A stretch of 44,847 bases of DNA. It comes from Desulfuromonadaceae bacterium (lineage in GTDB: Bacteria; Desulfobacterota; Desulfuromonadia; Geobacterales; Pseudopelobacteraceae). The stretch covers positions 1 to 44,847 of the forward strand of contig JAQTRC010000019.1 of NCBI GenBank assembly GCA_028712665.1, in the 5' to 3' direction. Below are positions 28,278 through 37,535 of the stretch, in pieces (the stretch's first letter is position 1; every line of letters starts with the position of its first letter). The notes beneath the pieces were generated by a model. It was not told where the DNA came from. It saw only the letters and a list, made by a program, of their open reading frames with translations, and did not search any database. Made by a program: the position numbers and the translations under genes.

Positions 28278-28721
28278 ATGGCGCCACGCTATTGGGACGA
28301 TCTAATTGAAGGTGAACAGATTAACTGTCGAACTATTGAGTTAAACCTTCCCGAAATAATCGAGTTTGCCGAAAAATATGATCCACAACCGTTTCATATT
28401 GATGAGCAGGCCGCTGCCGACTCTCGTTTCGGCGGCATCATTGCTTCTTCGCTCCAGACCCTCTCTCTCTGTACCCGGGTTATAGTCGATGCTCAGGGAG
28501 AAATGGCAATTCTGAGCGGTTTGCATATTGAACAGGTTCATCTGCCAAATCCGGTACGACCGGATGATCTGCTAACCTTAGAGGTCTACTGGGCAGACCT
28601 TAGGCGTTCTCGCAGCAAACCGGACCGCGGAATGGCAACCGCCCGCTTCAAGGCGGTGAATCAAAAAGGCGAAACTGTCATTGAGTCCGGATTCAGGTAC
28701 ATGATTGCCTGTCGAAGTTGA
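28278..28721 (+). CDS. MaoC-like hot-dog-fold protein
   Basis: A 147-residue single hot-dog domain of the MaoC dehydratase group. The catalytic motif is seen as FAEKYDPQPFHIDEQAA (aspartate and histidine of R-specific hydratases), followed by the SRFGGIIASSLQTLSL segment. ATG 28278 lies 2 bp after the liuC stop. Such proteins hydrate trans-enoyl-CoA to the R isomer or act on branched acyl-CoA. It is not a required step of leucine breakdown, so it may widen the range of acids used. The reaction is inferred only at family level. Confidence 0.85.
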   Translation: MAPRYWDDLIEGEQINCRTIELNLPEIIEFAEKYDPQPFHIDEQAAADSRFGGIIASSLQTLSLCTRVIVDAQGEMAILSGLHIEQVHLPNPVRPDDLLTLEVYWADLRRSRSKPDRGMATARFKAVNQKGETVIESGFRYMIACRS

Positions 28722-28766
28722 ACAGCAACTTGAATACATCAGAAGATCAACCATAAGGAAACCAAC

Positions 28767-30782
28767 ATGTTCGATAAAATACTGATTGCCAACCGCGGCG
28801 AAATAGCCTGCCGTGTCATCCGAACCGCCAAACGCCTCGGCATACGAACAGTTTCGGTGTACTCAGATGCAGATGCCGATGCTCTTCATGTTGCACTGGC
28901 CGATGAAGCCTACCACATCGGACCGCCGGCTGCTCGCGAAAGCTATCTGCTGGGTGAAGTTATTCTGGATGTGGCCGTCAGGAGCGGCGCGAAGGCTATT
29001 CACCCAGGATACGGCTTTCTCTCCGAAAATGCCGGATTCGCCGAAGCATGCGCCAAGGCGGGTATTGTTTTCATTGGACCCCCATCTGAAGCCATTCGTG
29101 CCATGGGCTCAAAGAGTGCCGCAAAAGAGATAATGGGAGCGGCGGGTGTGCCGCTGGTCCCGGGATACCACGGACAGAATCAGAATCCAGCCTTCCTCCG
29201 TACCGAAGCGGACCGTATAGGCTACCCTCTGCTGATAAAGGCCAGTGCAGGTGGCGGCGGCAAGGGGATGCGAGTCGTATGGAACAGCCCTGATTTTGAC
29301 GAAGCTCTGGCCGGCGCCAAGCGTGAAGCAATGTCAGGCTTTGGCGACGACCACGTTCTGATGGAAAAATATCTTACAAGACCGCGGCATATAGAAATTC
29401 AGGTTTTTGCAGACAGTCAGGGCAATGCCCTGCACATCTTCGAGCGGGACTGTTCCATCCAGCGCCGTCATCAGAAAGTCATAGAGGAGGCCCCGGCATC
29501 AGGCATGACTGCGTCACTCAGGGTGCAGATGGGTGCGGCGGCTGTTGCGGCGGCTCGGGCGATCAATTACGTGGGAGCCGGAACGGTTGAATTTCTCCTT
29601 GACGAGGATGGTTCATTCTACTTCATGGAGATGAATACCAGACTACAGGTCGAGCATCCGGTAACGGAGATGATTACAGGTTTAGATCTTGTGGAGTGGC
29701 AGTTGCGAGTTGCAGCGGGTGAACCGATGCCCTGTTCGCAGGAACAACTCGTTATCGGCGGACACGCCATTGAAGCCCGCATCTACGCTGAGGATCCTGC
29801 ACGCGAGTTCCTGCCATCCACAGGCAGGCTGCGTCATCTGCGTACCCCCGCTGAAAACGCCAATGTACGTATCGACTCCGGAGTTCGGCAGGGGGATGAA
29901 GTCAGTATCCATTACGATCCAATGATCGCGAAGCTGGTTGTATGGGATAGTGACAGGAGTTCGGCAATCAGGAGGCTTAGACAGGCGCTCGCCGAGTTCC
30001 AGGTCGTTGGAGTTACCACCAACACTCTGTTTTTGGGTTGTGTTGCAGCCCATCCCGCCTTCATAGCCGGTGAAATAGATACAAGTTTCATTGAGCGGCA
30101 CCGCTCCGCTCTATTCCCCGAAGCCGTCCCTGCTTCTGACCGCATCATGGCTTTGGCCTCACTTGATTTGATGCTGGAACAGACTGTTGAAGCCGGACAA
30201 AGGGCCAACTCTTCTTCCGATCCCTATTCGCCATGGCACCAGACAAATGGCTGGCGCCTTAATTTCGATAACCATCATGATCTGTACTTTGTTGATGGAG
30301 AGCAGGTCATCACGGTTGTTGTACACTATCGTCCCGGCGGATATATCCTTGACCTGCCGGGTGGAAGCCTGTTCGTACGAGGAGAGCGGGGATCCGGCGG
30401 CGATATCCTGGCGGATCTTGGCGGTATGCGGGTGAAGGCCACAGTTGTAAGGCACGGAAACATTCTCACCATTCTGGATCAGGGCAAAAGCCATCTTCTA
30501 ACAAGGCACGATCCCTGTGCGGTCGGCGATGAGGACGAAGTCGCAGCCGGTCGGCTTACCGCCCCTATGCCTGGCAAGGTTGTGGCTATTATGGTCGAAA
30601 CCGGAGCCCGTGTCGGGAGAGGTACGCCTCTCCTCATCATGGAGGCGATGAAGATGGAACACACCATCAATGCACCATGTGACGGGTCCGTGGTCGAATT
30701 TCATTTTGAGGTTGGCGCCGTGGTCAACGAGGGCGCCGAGCTGCTTAACTTTGCGGCTGAAACAGAAATGCCGGTCATATGA
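28767..30782 (+). CDS. liuD: Methylcrotonyl-CoA carboxylase, alpha (biotin carboxylase/carrier) subunit
   Basis: 671 residues with three parts: an ATP-grasp biotin carboxylase ([20 protein letters not shown] at the start; [11 protein letters not shown] glycine-rich loop; [14 protein letters not shown]), a linker domain, and a biotin carrier domain with EAMKMEH in which Lys629 is the biotinylation site. It carboxylates biotin with ATP and bicarbonate for LiuB. Length fits the methylcrotonyl-CoA enzyme. It starts 45 bp after maoC and overlaps liuE by 4 bp. Confidence 0.95.
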   Translation: MFDKILIANRGEIACRVIRTAKRLGIRTVSVYSDADADALHVALADEAYHIGPPAARESYLLGEVILDVAVRSGAKAIHPGYGFLSENAGFAEACAKAGIVFIGPPSEAIRAMGSKSAAKEIMGAAGVPLVPGYHGQNQNPAFLRTEADRIGYPLLIKASAGGGGKGMRVVWNSPDFDEALAGAKREAMSGFGDDHVLMEKYLTRPRHIEIQVFADSQGNALHIFERDCSIQRRHQKVIEEAPASGMTASLRVQMGAAAVAAARAINYVGAGTVEFLLDEDGSFYFMEMNTRLQVEHPVTEMITGLDLVEWQLRVAAGEPMPCSQEQLVIGGHAIEARIYAEDPAREFLPSTGRLRHLRTPAENANVRIDSGVRQGDEVSIHYDPMIAKLVVWDSDRSSAIRRLRQALAEFQVVGVTTNTLFLGCVAAHPAFIAGEIDTSFIERHRSALFPEAVPASDRIMALASLDLMLEQTVEAGQRANSSSDPYSPWHQTNGWRLNFDNHHDLYFVDGEQVITVVVHYRPGGYILDLPGGSLFVRGERGSGGDILADLGGMRVKATVVRHGNILTILDQGKSHLLTRHDPCAVGDEDEVAAGRLTAPMPGKVVAIMVETGARVGRGTPLLIMEAMKMEHTINAPCDGSVVEFHFEVGAVVNEGAELLNFAAETEMPVI

Positions 30783-31693
30783 GGTTCCCAAAACGGGTCA
30801 AGATTGTTGAGGTCGGCCCGCGGGATGGCCTACAGAACGAACAGATGGTGGTGCCGACCGAGGTCAAGATCGAGCTTATCAACCGCCTTTCGGCGACCGG
30901 GCTCAGCGTAATCGAATCCACCAGTTTTGTTTCTCCAAAATGGGTTCCGCAGATGGCCGACAACTCTCAGGTTATGGCCGGAATCACCCGCCGTCCCGGC
31001 GTAAGTTATCCGGTGCTGGTCCCGGGCATGCAGGGTTTTGAGGCGGCAGTTACAGCAGGCGTTCAGGAGATCGCCGTCTTCGGGGCCGCGTCCGAGGCAT
31101 TTTCCCAGCGCAACATCAACTGCTCGATAGCCCAGAGTCTGGAGCGGTTTGTACCGGTGATAGAAGCTGCTCGTGAGCGCAACATCAAGGTGCGAGGATA
31201 TGTTTCCTGTGTGCTTGGGTGCCCCTATCAGGGCGATGTCGCACCCGAGACAGTGGCTGAAGTGGCGCACCGCCTTCTGGAGATGGGGTGCTACGAGATT
31301 TCGCTTGGAGATACGATCGGTTTTGCGACCCCGGCCAAAGCCCAGGCGATGGTCAAAACTGTCGCCGCCCGAGTGCCGCGCTGGCGATTGGCCGTTCACT
31401 TCCACGACACCTATGGTCAGGCGCTGGCCAACATCCTGGCGGTGCTTGATCTCGGGATTTCAGTCGTGGACAGTTCAGTTGCCGGTCTGGGAGGTTGCCC
31501 GTACGCAAAGGGGGCCGCCGGTAACGTGGCCAGCGAAGACCTGCTCTGCATGTTGAACGGCCTCGGTATCGAAACCGGTGTTGATCTTACCGAACTTATC
31601 GCAGCAGGACTGTACATCTCCAGTTATCTGGGCCGCCCCTCCGGGTCCAAGGTGGCGCGGGCGCTTGGTTCGGAGATCTCTTTAGCAAGTTAG
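30779..31693 (+). CDS. liuE: Hydroxymethylglutaryl-CoA lyase
   Basis: A 304-residue TIM-barrel lyase splitting HMG-CoA to acetyl-CoA and acetoacetate. The DRE-TIM start motif is [11 protein letters not shown], the metal-binding histidines are in VHFHDTYGQ, and the catalytic cysteine is Cys240 in [14 protein letters not shown], all as expected. It begins with an ATGA overlap with liuD, and is the last gene of the tightly packed liu operon; 108 bp with no strong terminator follow. Confidence 0.95.
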   Translation: MRFPKRVKIVEVGPRDGLQNEQMVVPTEVKIELINRLSATGLSVIESTSFVSPKWVPQMADNSQVMAGITRRPGVSYPVLVPGMQGFEAAVTAGVQEIAVFGAASEAFSQRNINCSIAQSLERFVPVIEAARERNIKVRGYVSCVLGCPYQGDVAPETVAEVAHRLLEMGCYEISLGDTIGFATPAKAQAMVKTVAARVPRWRLAVHFHDTYGQALANILAVLDLGISVVDSSVAGLGGCPYAKGAAGNVASEDLLCMLNGLGIETGVDLTELIAAGLYISSYLGRPSGSKVARALGSEISLAS

Positions 31694-31730
31694 AAGTCAC
31701 TTATCTGCGCATTTTCGGCAGAAAGTAACG

Positions 31731-31758
31731 TTGTTAACGCACTTATCCTGTTTATAGG
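31731..31758 (+). promoter_or_regulatory. Possible promoter before the DRE-TIM gene
   Basis: In the 108-bp gap after liuE there is a TTGTTA box (31731-31736) and a TATAGG box (31753-31758) 16 bp apart. The match is moderate, so this is a weak candidate; read-through from liu is also possible. Confidence 0.3.
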
Positions 31759-31801
31759 GTTAGAGCATTAAATCCGCGTATTTATTAGGAGATGAACTGA
31801 A

Positions 31802-32929
31802 ATGACCGAATACGACTTTTGGAAGATCTTTCCCCGCATGCCGAAAAAAGTGACTATCGGCGACATAACTGTTCGGGACGGCTTTCAGCACGAAGAGAAG
31901 TTCATCTCGACCGCCGCCAAGATATATTATCTGGAAGAGCTGATCTTTGCCGGTTGCCGGAATATCGAGGTGACAAACCTTGGGAATCCTCATCTCATGC
32001 CGCAGTTCCGGGATGCTGAAGAACTGCTTGCTCATCTCCGCAGCGATGATTTTAGAAAAAGATGTGGCAAACGAGGCATCAACTATGATGATATCTGCCT
32101 CACAGCGATCACGATTCGGGAGTCGGCCGTGGACCGGGCCATAGAGCTCAAAAAAAAGGGGTTGGGGCCTGACCGTCTGCTGATGATGGTTTCCACCGAA
32201 GAGCAGCATCACTTTGCCAATTCTGGCTGTACCCTGCCTGAATATTGGAAAGAGGTCGAGCGGAGCACTAAAAAATGTAACGATGCCGGAATGAAGATGT
32301 GCGGTACGGTCAGCACGATCTGGGGCAGCCCGATCGGAGGTGCAACCGATATGAGGGATGCGGTTGAATTCAGCAAGCGCTGGTTTTCTATCGGGGCCCA
32401 TGACGTCGAGCATGCCGATCATGACGGCAGCGCCTCGTCACCGGATGTTTACCGCTATTTTTCAATGATTCTGGATGAAATCCCGAACACCGATCTGCAT
32501 ATTGCCCATTTTCACGAAACCAAACGGGTAGCCTCGGCCTCGGTTCTGGCTGCTCTTCAGGCAGGCATCACTCACTTTGAGGCGACCATGGGGGGATTGG
32601 GAGGGCAACCGGCCAACTTCCTGGACGACTGTCCCGTAAAGGGAACTGGAGAGTACTATTATCGTGATCCTCGCTACGTCGGCCTGATAACGCTGGAAGA
32701 TACGCTTGTTCAGATCGATGAAATGGGAATCGAGCATGGCTGGGATGTAGATCGCTTACTTCAGCTTGGAAAACAGCTGGAAAAAACGGTAGGCCGCCGG
32801 CTCCGCTCAGAGGCGATAATGAACGGGAGAACCGCCAAAGAAGGTCATCGGGAGTACGCGCGTCCAGGTCTTGCAGAGTTGAAAAAGAAGTTGGGCGAAT
32901 CTAGGGAACAGAAATTCCCTTCACAATAA
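31802..32929 (+). CDS. DRE-TIM superfamily enzyme (pyruvate-carboxyltransferase / HMG-CoA-lyase-like)
   Basis: A 375-residue TIM-barrel protein. The N-terminal metal/catalytic motif is D21-x3-R25-D26-G-x-Q29, and the two metal-binding histidines are H236 and H238 in AHFHE, so metal binding is probably retained. However, the position of the lyase's catalytic cysteine is occupied by Gln269 (GGLGGQPAN), so it is not a standard HMG-CoA lyase. Compared with LiuE it also has insertions in the first half. It follows liuE on the same strand and precedes an acyl-CoA synthetase. A condensing or carboxyl-transfer role on an acyl-CoA or keto acid is possible but unproven. Confidence 0.8.
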   Translation: MTEYDFWKIFPRMPKKVTIGDITVRDGFQHEEKFISTAAKIYYLEELIFAGCRNIEVTNLGNPHLMPQFRDAEELLAHLRSDDFRKRCGKRGINYDDICLTAITIRESAVDRAIELKKKGLGPDRLLMMVSTEEQHHFANSGCTLPEYWKEVERSTKKCNDAGMKMCGTVSTIWGSPIGGATDMRDAVEFSKRWFSIGAHDVEHADHDGSASSPDVYRYFSMILDEIPNTDLHIAHFHETKRVASASVLAALQAGITHFEATMGGLGGQPANFLDDCPVKGTGEYYYRDPRYVGLITLEDTLVQIDEMGIEHGWDVDRLLQLGKQLEKTVGRRLRSEAIMNGRTAKEGHREYARPGLAELKKKLGESREQKFPSQ

Positions 32930-32931
32930 CT

Positions 32932-32974
32932 CCCCTCCCCACAGAGGGTCATCCCGTCAAGGGAGGGGGAACAT
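32932..32974 (+). terminator. Hairpin with T-run after the DRE-TIM gene
   Basis: CCCCTCCC at 32932-32939 pairs with GGGAGGGG at 32961-32968 across a 21-base loop that itself can fold (GGGTCATCCC). The sequence then runs GAACATTTTT. It begins just after the stop of the preceding gene. The same C-rich/G-rich style occurs as a repeat near 43,900, so it may be a dispersed repeat used as a terminator. Confidence 0.6.
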
Positions 32975-33065
32975 TTTTGAAGATGTTCAGCTGTCTGTAT
33001 GAAAAGTTGTCTTGTTTTCTTGAAAAAAAACTTTATGATTAACACCCTTGCTCAGTTGCATCCTG

Positions 33066-33093
33066 TTCAAAACATTTTGTTGAAAAATATACA
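33066..33093 (+). promoter_or_regulatory. Candidate promoter of the second acyl-CoA synthetase gene
   Basis: A TTCAAA box (33066-33071) and a good TATACA box (33088-33093) are 16 bp apart, about 20 bp before the ATG. Inside it, TTCAA and TTGAA (33066-33070, 33080-33084) form an inverted pair which could be an operator. Strength and function are inferred. Confidence 0.35.
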
Positions 33094-33112
33094 AAGATAG
33101 CGGGAGGAAATA

Positions 33113-34771
33113 ATGTCAAAACAACTAACTCACACTGTAGGCTCTCTTCTGGACGACATGGCTCGTCGCTACCCTGACAACGAGGCGCTGGTTTACCCGG
33201 AGCGGGACATCCGCTATACCTACAAACAGTTTAACGACATCTGCCGCCAGATAGCCAAAGGTCTCCTCCGGCTCGGCATCAAAAAAGGAGACAACATCGC
33301 CATCTGGGCCTACAATGTCCCCGAATGGGTTCTCCTGCAATTTGCCTCCGCCAAAATCGGCGCCATCCTCGTCACCGTCAACACCAGCTACAAATCGGCC
33401 GAGCTTGAATACATCCTGGGGCAGTCCGACTCAACTTCGCTATTCATGGTAGGCTCCTTTAAAGACACCAACTACGTAGAAACTCTCGGCGGCGTCGTCC
33501 CCGAACTGGCGGCATCCGAACCTGGCAAACTTAACAGCCCCAAACTGCCATATTTGAAGAACGTATTCTTCATCGGCAAGGAAACTCCCGCCGGCATGTT
33601 CAACTTCGCCAGCATCATCAAGATGGGGGAGGGGGTACCCGACTCCGAACTGGACGTCGTGGAAGCGACCCTGGACTGCCATGAGACCATCAACATGCAG
33701 TACACCTCCGGCACAACCGGTTTCCCGAAAGGGGTCATGCTGACCCACTACAACATCGTCAACAACGGCTTCAACATCGGCGAATGCATGAAATTCACCG
33801 AAAAGGACCGCCTCTGCATACCGGTCCCCTTCTTCCACTGCTTCGGCTGCGTCCTGGGTGTTATGGCCTGTGTCACCCACGGCACCACCATGGTTCCTGT
33901 TGAAATATTCGATCCGCTTAAAGTCCTCCAGACGGTCGAGAAAGAAAAGTGCACCGCCGTCCACGGAGTACCCACCATGTTTATCGCCGAACTGGAACAC
34001 CCCGATTTCAGAAACTTCGACCTATCCAGCTTGCGCACCGGCATCATGGCCGGTTCCAACTGTCCTATCGAAGTCATGAAAAAAGTCAACAGCGACATGC
34101 ATGCATCCGAAATCACAATTGCCTACGGCCAGACCGAATCTTCACCGGTTATCACGCAGACCCGCACCGACGATGCCCTTGAACTCCGGGTGGCTACCGT
34201 AGGCCGCTCACTCCCCGATGTCGAAGTCAAGATCGTCGATATTGAAACCGGCCAAACCCTCCCCCCCGGCAAACAGGGGGAACTCTGCACCCGCGGCTAC
34301 CACGTCATGAAAGGGTACTACAAGATGCCCGAAGAAACAGCCCGGGCCATAGACAGCGACAACTGGCTGCACACAGGCGACCTGGCCATCATGGACGAAA
34401 ACGGTTACTGCAAGATTACGGGACGCATCAAGAACATGATCATCCGGGGCGGCGAGAACATCTATCCACGCGAGATCGAGGAATTCCTCTATACCCACCC
34501 GAAAGTATCCGACATCCAGGTCTACGGTGTTCCCGACAAGAAATACGGGGAGCAGGTCATGGCCGCCATCATCCTAAAAAAGGGGATGCAGATGACCGAA
34601 GATGAAGTCCGTGACTTTTGCCGGGACAAGATTGCCAACTACAAAATCCCCAAATACGTCAAATTCGTTGACGGCTACCCGATGACCGCCTCCGGTAAAA
34701 TCCAGAAGTTCAAGATGAGGGAGATGGCGATCAAGGAACTGCAGCTGGAAGATATGGGCGAAACGGCCTGA
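33113..34771 (+). CDS. AMP-forming acyl-CoA synthetase (ACSF2-like)
   Basis: A 552-residue adenylate-forming ligase. The P-loop is [18 protein letters not shown], then YGQTESSPV, the hinge [21 protein letters not shown], the CoA-tunnel motif [18 protein letters not shown] and the catalytic lysine in [12 protein letters not shown]. It resembles medium-chain/ACSF2-type ligases. Codon use is strikingly C-ending (runs of AAC, GGC, ATC, TTC), unlike the upstream genes, hinting at high expression or a separate origin. A GGGAGGA ribosome-binding site precedes the ATG. It could activate acetoacetate from LiuE, or an imported acid; not decidable here. Confidence 0.9.
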   Translation: MSKQLTHTVGSLLDDMARRYPDNEALVYPERDIRYTYKQFNDICRQIAKGLLRLGIKKGDNIAIWAYNVPEWVLLQFASAKIGAILVTVNTSYKSAELEYILGQSDSTSLFMVGSFKDTNYVETLGGVVPELAASEPGKLNSPKLPYLKNVFFIGKETPAGMFNFASIIKMGEGVPDSELDVVEATLDCHETINMQYTSGTTGFPKGVMLTHYNIVNNGFNIGECMKFTEKDRLCIPVPFFHCFGCVLGVMACVTHGTTMVPVEIFDPLKVLQTVEKEKCTAVHGVPTMFIAELEHPDFRNFDLSSLRTGIMAGSNCPIEVMKKVNSDMHASEITIAYGQTESSPVITQTRTDDALELRVATVGRSLPDVEVKIVDIETGQTLPPGKQGELCTRGYHVMKGYYKMPEETARAIDSDNWLHTGDLAIMDENGYCKITGRIKNMIIRGGENIYPREIEEFLYTHPKVSDIQVYGVPDKKYGEQVMAAIILKKGMQMTEDEVRDFCRDKIANYKIPKYVKFVDGYPMTASGKIQKFKMREMAIKELQLEDMGETA

Positions 34772-34781
34772 GGGGACTGAA

Positions 34782-35588
34782 ATGGCGGATGTTTATGCCA
34801 CAATAGCTGCCGCGGAGCATGAGGTTCAGGAACGTCTGGCGACGGTCCTTGAACTTCGGGCAGGCGACAGTCAGCAACGGGGTATGCTCAGTACTTACCT
34901 GGCAGATATTGAATTCCCGGACCGGGCCGAAGTGCTGGATGTTGGATGCGGTACTGGAGCGGTAAGCCGGGTGCTTGCGCGTTGCAACGGGGTAGGGCGG
35001 GTAGTCGGGATCGATCCTTCTCCGGTTTTTCTGTCTACTGCAAGAAAACTTGCAGCTGATTTTGCCGACCTGACTTTCATCGAAGGCGACTGCCGATCGC
35101 TCCCCTATCCGGACTCCTCATATGACATAATCATATTCCATACCACATTGAGCCATGTGCCAAGACCCGAAGAGGCCTTGAAAGAGGCCTTTAGAGTGCT
35201 TCGTCCCGGGGGGACTCTGGCAGTTTTCGATGGTAATTACACGACGACAACACTTGCAAACGGTGACTTCGACCCGCTACAAGCCTGTGCAGATGCTGCC
35301 ATGGCGGCCCTGGTGCATGATCGCTGGCTGATTCCCCGGCTGCCTGGCTTGGTCATGGATGCCGGTTTCAACATAATCAAGCAGCGTAGTCTGGGCATTG
35401 TTGAAACTGCCAACCCCGGCTATATGCTGACAATTGCCGATCGTGGCGCAGATCTGCTCGCTGCAAACGGAAGAATCGGCAGCGAGTTGACACTGGCTCT
35501 AAAAAATGAGGCTCGCCGCAGGGTTGACACTGGATGTTTTTTCGGTTCAATCGCTTACGGCAGCCTGATTGCGCAAAAACGGCTGTAA
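34782..35588 (+). CDS. SAM-dependent class I methyltransferase
   Basis: A 268-residue Rossmann-fold methyltransferase. Motif I is VLDVGCGTGAVSR (residues 51-63), motif II the acidic GIDPSP, and the later signature VLRPGGTLAVFDG. The N-terminal 45 residues are helical and probably a cap. It begins 10 bp after the synthetase gene, so the two are likely co-transcribed. The look is that of the UbiE/small-molecule group, but the substrate is unknown. Confidence 0.88.
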   Translation: MADVYATIAAAEHEVQERLATVLELRAGDSQQRGMLSTYLADIEFPDRAEVLDVGCGTGAVSRVLARCNGVGRVVGIDPSPVFLSTARKLAADFADLTFIEGDCRSLPYPDSSYDIIIFHTTLSHVPRPEEALKEAFRVLRPGGTLAVFDGNYTTTTLANGDFDPLQACADAAMAALVHDRWLIPRLPGLVMDAGFNIIKQRSLGIVETANPGYMLTIADRGADLLAANGRIGSELTLALKNEARRRVDTGCFFGSIAYGSLIAQKRL

Positions 35589-35880
35589 AGAGTGAACTGA
35601 TCGGGAAAGATGAATATCCCTGCCGGAGTTGGAAAAAACGGAAAATTTGAATCGTTGCAGTAGATATGAGCCATCTTGCTGTTTTTCAAAGCTATTTGCC
35701 GAAACAGATACAGAACTGGCAACCCTGCCTCGCAAGGCTGTTATCCCTTTATGTTTTTTTATCATTCCCACATTCAATGGTGTGAATGATGTTAGCGCTG
35801 CTTTTTTCGGTTTTAACAGCCGATGGAGCGGTGCTTTTGCGTTTGCGGTTTGACTGGCAAAGTAGGGGGGAGACTCGGAT

Positions 35881-36879
35881 ATGAAGAGTATTGCCGTTAT
35901 CGTTTCATGTATATGTATCGGCTGGATCCTGGCCTCGTGCGCCCACTCCCCGGAGACGCCCATGTTTAAGCGCCTGGAGAGTTACCGCTTTGATCCTGCA
36001 ACCCCTCTGATGGATCGTGTGGCGGAGGTTCCGGCTCACCTGCTGGAATCTCTTAAAAAGCTTGATGGGCGGGACAACTACCATCCCTATATACCGACTC
36101 TTGATGATATGAAAAAGGTCGTGGCGGCTTTCCACGCGCTTCCGGACATGCAGCGCACCGTACTCGACCGCCGTCTTGTCGGCATCTATTTCGTGGAAAA
36201 CTTTGCCGGTGGGGGGTATTCCGACTATCTGTTTGATCGGGATGGAAATCTTTATGCTATCCTGATTCTGAACCCGGCCATCCTGCGTACCGGAATCTCC
36301 AAATGGATCACCGACAAGGAGCTGAGCGCTTTTGGCAATGACCGCGCCGACATCGACCTGACCGTTGAATGCCGCGAAGGCGATATGTCGGCTCTTGTGT
36401 ATATACTGCTCCACGAGACGGCCCATATTCTGGATTATGTTTCCGGATGCACGCCATATGTGGAAAAAGAGCTTGCCGACAGGGGCAAACCGCTGGATGC
36501 TGCATCGTTTACAGGTATGGCCTGGGTGGATTATAATCGCCCTATTGCGGCATACGACTTTCCACAACGGAGCAGGCTCGGTTTTTACGGCGCGACAAGC
36601 GCTCCCAGGATTTCCAGGAGCGAGCTTTCCAAGCTCTATCGCTCTCTGGCTGCCACACCGTTTACAAACCTGTATGCCAGTCAGAACTGGGCAGAGGATT
36701 TTGCCGAGACAGCCGCTTTTTCCTCTTTGGCTCGAATAATTGGATCGGCTTGTATAATACGGGTGCAGGGGCCGCCAGCCGACAGGTTTGAGGTTTCAAC
36801 CACTGCACGGGAGCAGGTCGCCAAACGTTTGCCGATACTCTACCGGGGGTGCGGGGTGAACGGTCGGGCGACCCCGTGA
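35881..36879 (+). CDS. Putative lipoprotein with HExxH metalloprotease-like motif
   Basis: A 332-residue protein with a lipoprotein signal peptide: hydrophobic core and lipobox LASC, so Cys20 should be lipidated. The centre contains LLHETAHILD with H178, E179 and H182, the zinc-binding HExxH of metallopeptidases; a glutamate or histidine third ligand could lie in the later EDFAETAAF segment. It may therefore be an envelope zinc peptidase, but I do not recognise the family. It runs towards the minus-strand gene at 36888 and the two stops are 8 bp apart. Confidence 0.8.
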   Translation: MKSIAVIVSCICIGWILASCAHSPETPMFKRLESYRFDPATPLMDRVAEVPAHLLESLKKLDGRDNYHPYIPTLDDMKKVVAAFHALPDMQRTVLDRRLVGIYFVENFAGGGYSDYLFDRDGNLYAILILNPAILRTGISKWITDKELSAFGNDRADIDLTVECREGDMSALVYILLHETAHILDYVSGCTPYVEKELADRGKPLDAASFTGMAWVDYNRPIAAYDFPQRSRLGFYGATSAPRISRSELSKLYRSLAATPFTNLYASQNWAEDFAETAAFSSLARIIGSACIIRVQGPPADRFEVSTTAREQVAKRLPILYRGCGVNGRATP

Positions 36880-36887
36880 TTATGCAA

Positions 36888-37295
36888 TCAATGCGCGATT
36901 GACTGCCGGAATTTGTTGATCTCCCTTATCAGCTCGGTACGATCAAAGTATATTTCGTTTCGACGGATCTGCCCATGATCGTTGAATTGCAGGAAACAGA
37001 GACCGACGCACTCGACTACTTTTTCTCCCACCGGAATACGGGCCGACAGCTTGCCCAGAAAACCGTCTTTAATCGGAATCGCCTCTACAAGGGACCATAC
37101 CCAGGTCGGGTTGTTGCTTGTAACCTTTGTGAAATAGGCAACCAGATTTTCCTTTCCCTGTATTCCCATTGGCCTGCCCGGATCCAGAAAAAAAGCGTCT
37201 TCTGAGTATAAGCTGGCCAGCTCAACCGGACGGTTTCCTGTCCAGGCCGGCAGCCATCTTGAGGCAAACTCTTCGGCTTCTGCTTGTGTCATCAT
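36888..37295 (-). CDS. NTF2/SnoaL-like small protein
   Basis: A 135-residue protein with the outline of the cone-shaped NTF2/SnoaL-like fold: an N-terminal helix (AEEFASRWLPAWTGNRPVELASLYSEDA), then FLDP, and strands ending in the NEIYFDR segment. Members include isomerases, hydrolases and binding proteins, so a function cannot be named. No catalytic set is obvious beyond the scattered acidic residues. It is convergent with the lipoprotein gene and has no partner on its own strand nearby. Confidence 0.7.
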   Translation of the reverse strand: MMTQAEAEEFASRWLPAWTGNRPVELASLYSEDAFFLDPGRPMGIQGKENLVAYFTKVTSNNPTWVWSLVEAIPIKDGFLGKLSARIPVGEKVVECVGLCFLQFNDHGQIRRNEIYFDRTELIREINKFRQSIAH

Positions 37296-37472
37296 GGTGC
37301 ATTACTCCCTGATAGTATGATTTGTATTTTCCGGAATTGCGCCCACCCAGGCGCTTCGCGGGACTATACACAATCACGGGTTCCATTCCAACTCTTTTCG
37401 ATCCTAAAACATCAAAATTAATTACGGTATTTGGTTTTATCTTTTGATTTTCATTGCTTGTTATTGTTGTCA

Positions 37473-37492
37473 GGCAGCCCATCCCGGCTGCC
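37473..37492. terminator. Hairpin downstream of the HD-GYP gene
   Basis: GGCAGCC (37473-37479) and GGCTGCC (37486-37492) form a 7-bp stem with the loop CATCCC. It lies about 45 bp after the stop of the minus-strand gene at 37536, but no T-run follows on that strand, so it is a weak terminator at best. Confidence 0.35.
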
Positions 37493-37535
37493 GCATTGAG
37501 GAGATTCTGGCAAATTGATCAGGATTGCTGAGCCA

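Noticed and set aside
30830..31405. A 191-codon minus-strand frame over HMG-CoA lyase
   Set aside because: Antisense shadow of a gene with intact catalytic residues.
30779..32929. Idea that the DRE-TIM gene is a duplicate HMG-CoA lyase
   Set aside because: The lyase cysteine is missing and the protein is 70 residues longer with different internal segments, so a simple duplicate is unlikely.
33440..34000. A 186-codon minus-strand frame in the acyl-CoA synthetase gene
   Set aside because: Valine- and aspartate-rich shadow caused by the C-ending codons of the real gene.
35547..35963. A 138-codon minus-strand frame, and a 74-codon plus-strand frame at 35629-35853, in the gap before the lipoprotein gene
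   Set aside because: The first overlaps the ends of two real genes; the second starts with TTG and has no ribosome-binding site or family features. The 292-bp gap seems to hold no gene.
37222..37482. An 86-codon minus-strand frame upstream of the NTF2-like gene
   Set aside because: Overlaps that gene in another frame and has no recognisable features.
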